DNA of 6,645 nt, from contig JASFRI010000238.1 of NCBI GenBank assembly GCA_050115015.1, positions 1 through 6,645 of the forward strand. The letters are read 5' to 3'. The notes beneath the pieces were generated by a model that saw only the letters and a program-made list of their open reading frames with translations, had not been told where the DNA came from and ran no database searches. The position numbers and the translations under genes were made by a program. Source of the DNA: JASFRI01 sp050115015 (GTDB taxonomy: Bacteria; Acidobacteriota; Polarisedimenticolia; CBDVAL01). Below, piece by piece: positions 6,204 to 6,645 of the stretch (position 1 is its first letter; every line of letters begins with the position of its first letter).

Positions 6204-6645
6204 TCAGGCTCCCCAGGAGAAATCCAGGACCTCCGGATGCACCAGGTTGCGGTAGTCCCGAAAGCGCATCCGCAAGGCCGTACGGTGGGTCCCGGCGTTG
6301 AAGGTGATCTCGTCGTCCTCGATCATCGCGTTGCTCAGGAACACCGGCAGATCGTAGAGGTTGCCGAAGGGGGGGATGGCCCCGGCGTCGCAGTCCGGGC
6401 AGGTGTCTCCCATCTCCGTCTCGGAGCAGAGATGCACTTTCCGCGCTCCGAGCGCCTTCTGCAGCTTGTCGGTGTCCACCTTGTGGTGGGCCGGGAGGAC
6501 GGCCAGGGCCTTCTTGCCGTCCACGTCCAGGAGCACGGTCTTGGCGAACTGGACTCCCGGCGTGTGGGTGTCCGCCGCGGTCTCCTGTGCCGTGAAGTCG
6601 ACGACGTGCTGGATGGTCTCGTAGTCCACCTGGCTCTGGTCCAGG
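6204..6645 (-). CDS. YbaK/ProX-family aminoacyl-tRNA deacylase (partial, N-terminus beyond window)
   Basis: Free-standing relative of the prolyl-tRNA synthetase editing domain (tRNA_edit/YbaK fold); such proteins hydrolyse mischarged aminoacyl-tRNA in the cytoplasm. About 146 residues are visible. The frame is open to the window edge: five codons reading LDQSQ precede the GTG at 6629, and that GTG aligns with an internal valine of the family ('..V.YE.I.H...FTAQETA'), so it is not the start and roughly 10-15 residues are missing. Numbering from that valine, visible features are FTAQETAADTHTPG (12-25), FAKTV with Lys30 as the conserved lysine (28-32), AVLPAHHKVD (43-52), GARKVHLCSE (61-70), GAIPPFGNLY (83-92), FNAGTHRT (110-117) and the terminal VHPEVLDFS (130-138). 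The GAIPPFGNLY and FNAG blocks are diagnostic. An extra cysteine makes a CPDC pair (77-80) where relatives usually have only the second. Its tRNA and amino acid specificity are unknown. It is spaced closely enough to the oxidase gene to be co-transcribed. Confidence 0.9.
   Translation of the reverse strand, partial: LDQSQVDYETIQHVVDFTAQETAADTHTPGVQFAKTVLLDVDGKKALAVLPAHHKVDTDKLQKALGARKVHLCSETEMGDTCPDCDAGAIPPFGNLYDLPVFLSNAMIEDDEITFNAGTHRTALRMRFRDYRNLVHPEVLDFSWGA

Noticed and set aside
4013..6301. 762-codon open frame on the plus strand opposite gnd and the oxidase gene
   Set aside because: It spans two well-supported minus-strand genes and the gap between them, has no recognisable motif, and its Arg/Gly/Pro/Val-rich composition is what GC-rich antisense frames give.
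6627..6629. GTG as the start codon of the tRNA deacylase
   Set aside because: The frame continues open to the window edge and the residues around this valine match internal family sequence, so the true start is outside the window.

Overview
The window is a compact, very GC-rich bacterial chromosome segment. All seven genes I can support lie on the minus strand, so transcription runs from position 6645 towards 1. It looks like ordinary core and peripheral metabolism. I see no mobile element, RNA gene, CRISPR array or phage gene. The GC-rich, gene-dense layout with a zwf-opcA pair recalls actinobacteria. However, the short single-lobed 6-phosphogluconate dehydrogenase next to zwf, the E. coli-type glucokinase and a divergent OpcA would also fit a high-GC lineage outside the actinobacteria, so I do not assign a phylum.

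Right end (about 5000-6645): a YbaK/ProX-like aminoacyl-tRNA deacylase whose N-terminus is cut by the window edge. It is followed 25 bp later by an FAD-dependent amine oxidase of the monomeric sarcosine oxidase/N-methyltryptophan oxidase family that carries the residue set for covalent FAD and for binding a substrate carboxylate.

After a 108-bp gap (4892-4999), the only gap large enough for a promoter, comes a five-gene block packed stop to start: gnd (6-phosphogluconate dehydrogenase), zwf (glucose-6-phosphate dehydrogenase), opcA (G6PDH assembly/activation protein), pgl (6-phosphogluconolactonase) and glk (glucokinase, cut by the left edge). The junctions are a 4-bp ATGA overlap, a 1-bp TGATG overlap, a 4-bp ATGA overlap and a 2-bp gap.

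Together the block encodes every enzyme needed to turn free glucose into ribulose 5-phosphate and CO2: Glk makes glucose 6-phosphate, Zwf (helped by OpcA) makes 6-phosphogluconolactone, Pgl hydrolyses it, and Gnd oxidatively decarboxylates 6-phosphogluconate. It reads as a self-contained glucose-to-oxidative-pentose-phosphate operon supplying reducing power and pentoses. The points worth a second look are the gene order, the probable NAD preference of Gnd beside a probably NADP-using Zwf, the divergent OpcA, and the unassigned substrate of the amine oxidase.
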